34,035 bases of DNA from an uncultured Pseudomonadota bacterium (GTDB lineage Bacteria > Pseudomonadota > Gammaproteobacteria > Burkholderiales > SG8-41), in the NCBI GenBank assembly GCA_946885605.1, contig CAMPGR010000027.1:1-34035 (forward strand). Reading direction: 5' to 3'. How positions within the stretch are numbered: the stretch's first letter is position 1; the number at the start of each line of letters is the position of its first letter. The position numbers were made by a program, and so were the translations under genes. Below, piece after piece: positions 33,347-34,035 of this stretch. Under the pieces are notes generated by a model. The model had not been told where the DNA came from and ran no database searches. It saw nothing but the letters and a program-made list of their open reading frames with translations.

Positions 33347-33541
33347 ATGCCGAAGTTGAAAACCAAGAGCGGCGCTGCGAAGCGCTTCAAGAAGCTGGGT
33401 AACGGCGGCTTCAAGCGCAGCAGAGCCAATCTGCGCCACATCCTCACTAAGAAGAGCAGGAAGCGCAAGCGTCATCTGCGCGGCACCACTCCGGCGCACG
33501 AATCGAACGCACGCGCGCTGCGCGTGATGCTGCCGTACTGA
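33347..33541 (+). CDS. rpmI: RpmI, 50S ribosomal protein bL35
   Basis: bL35 is a small basic protein of the large ribosomal subunit. The 64-residue protein starts [18 protein letters not shown] and contains [15 protein letters not shown], with normal length and composition. AGGAG (33337-33341) five bases before 33347 selects this ATG over the in-frame ATG at 33320. rplT follows by 12 bases, the usual infC-rpmI-rplT order. Confidence 0.97.
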   Translation: MPKLKTKSGAAKRFKKLGNGGFKRSRANLRHILTKKSRKRKRHLRGTTPAHESNARALRVMLPY

Positions 33542-33553
33542 GGGAGAGCTGCC

Positions 33554-33913
33554 ATGCCAAGAGTCAAACGAGGCGTAATCGCCCGCGCGGCGCACAAGAA
33601 GGTCCTGCAGCAGGCCAAGGGCTATCGCGGCCGTCGCAGAAACGTATTTCGCGTTGCCAACGAAGCGGTCATGCGCGCCGGGCAGTATGCCTATCGCGAT
33701 CGCCGCAACCGCAAGCGCGACTTCCGCGCGTTGTGGATCGCGCGCATCAACGCGGCCGCGCGCGAGCACGGCATGACCTACAGTGTCTTCATGAACGGGC
33801 TCAAGAAGGCGGCGGTAGCGGTGGATCGCAAGGTGCTCGCGGACATTGCCGTGTTCGATAAGCCTGCGTTCGGCCAGTTCGTCGAGACGGCGAAGGCCAG
33901 TCTCGGCGCCTGA
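33554..33913 (+). CDS. rplT: RplT, 50S ribosomal protein bL20
   Basis: bL20 is needed early in large-subunit assembly and, in E. coli, represses rpmI and its own gene by binding the leader RNA. The 119-residue length is standard. It begins [18 protein letters not shown] and contains [19 protein letters not shown] and [26 protein letters not shown] precedes the ATG. A strong terminator follows directly. Confidence 0.98.
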   Translation: MPRVKRGVIARAAHKKVLQQAKGYRGRRRNVFRVANEAVMRAGQYAYRDRRNRKRDFRALWIARINAAAREHGMTYSVFMNGLKKAAVAVDRKVLADIAVFDKPAFGQFVETAKASLGA

Positions 33914-33928
33914 AGCTCATCGCGCGTG

Positions 33929-33956
33929 AAAGGAGGCGCCGAGCCTCCTTTTTTTT
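33929..33956 (+). terminator. Rho-independent terminator after rplT
   Basis: AAAGGAGGC and GCCTCCTTT form a nine-pair stem around GCCGA, running into a run of eight T (33949-33956). pheS begins only 18 bases later with no promoter visible between, so the terminator may be leaky or act as an attenuator for pheST, as in E. coli. No Phe-rich leader peptide was seen. Confidence 0.9.
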
Positions 33957-33974
33957 GAGGTTTCGTGCTCACTC

Positions 33975-34035
33975 ATGCAGGAGGTTGATGCAATCGTGAC
34001 CGAGGCGCTTGCCCGGTTCGCCGGCATCGAGCAGC
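33975..34035 (+). CDS. pheS: PheS, phenylalanyl-tRNA synthetase alpha subunit (first 20 codons; cut by window edge)
   Basis: Only the N-terminus is present (MQEVDAIVTEALARFAGIEQ). It resembles the start of betaproteobacterial PheS, and its place after rplT is the conserved position of pheS. The ATG at 33975 lacks a good ribosome-binding site. The AGGAGG inside codons 2-4 (33979-33984) could instead serve a GTG at 33996. The call rests mostly on gene order. Confidence 0.75.
   Translation, partial: MQEVDAIVTEALARFAGIEQ

Overview
The window is GC-rich, densely coded chromosomal DNA that looks like a betaproteobacterium. Four gene orders support this: phaC-phaB-phaR; rpfE-recJ-prfB-lysS beside lolC-lolD; rluD-pgeF divergent from bamD; and tRNA-Val-thrS-infC-rpmI-rplT-pheS. 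I could not name a genus. Nearly all of it is core or conserved accessory chromosome. I found no insertion sequence, prophage, CRISPR array or integron, and no gap between genes longer than about 190 bases.

Layout. Bases 1-6623 (minus strand) hold rluD, pgeF, a ZIP metal transporter, phaC, phaB, phaR and the start of rimO. They cover pseudouridylation, peptidoglycan quality control, divalent metal transport, PHA synthesis and its regulator, and S12 methylthiolation. Bases 6613-7431 (plus) are bamD. Bases 7450-16445 (minus) hold an EamA transporter, a small anchored protein, acetoacetyl-CoA synthetase, lysS, prfB (with its programmed +1 frameshift), recJ and rpfE. Bases 16542-18492 (plus) are lolC-lolD for lipoprotein release. 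Bases 18510-20027 (minus) are a small membrane protein, an AlkA-type glycosylase and a DUF2062 protein. Then come comEC (plus) and tag (minus). Bases 23254-28438 (plus) are relA, an MscS-like channel, a soluble MgtE-like sensor and mgtE. Bases 28451-30372 (minus) are a hydratase-family enzyme, an exported formylglycine-generating-enzyme-like protein and a DUF1330 protein. The right end (plus) is tRNA-Val(GAC) followed by the thrS-infC-rpmI-rplT-pheS translation cluster.

How the parts work together. PhaB and PhaC make PHB from acetoacetyl-CoA, and PhaR ties their expression to polymer. The acetoacetyl-CoA synthetase 5 kb away can return acetoacetate to the same pool; phaA is not in the window. 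LolCD and BamD both serve the outer membrane. RelA heads what looks like one transcript with a channel and two Mg2+-transporter-type proteins.

The most interesting material is regulatory and architectural rather than a new large system. It includes a palindrome over the -35 box of phaR, and a terminator-like hairpin with a T-run just before the thrS ribosome-binding site. A terminator also overlaps the prfB -10 box. Other points are a soluble MgtE/CBS protein between an MscS-like channel and MgtE, a formylglycine-enzyme homologue without the catalytic cysteines, and phaC translationally coupled to a metal transporter. All promoter, operator and terminator calls are by eye and are inference.
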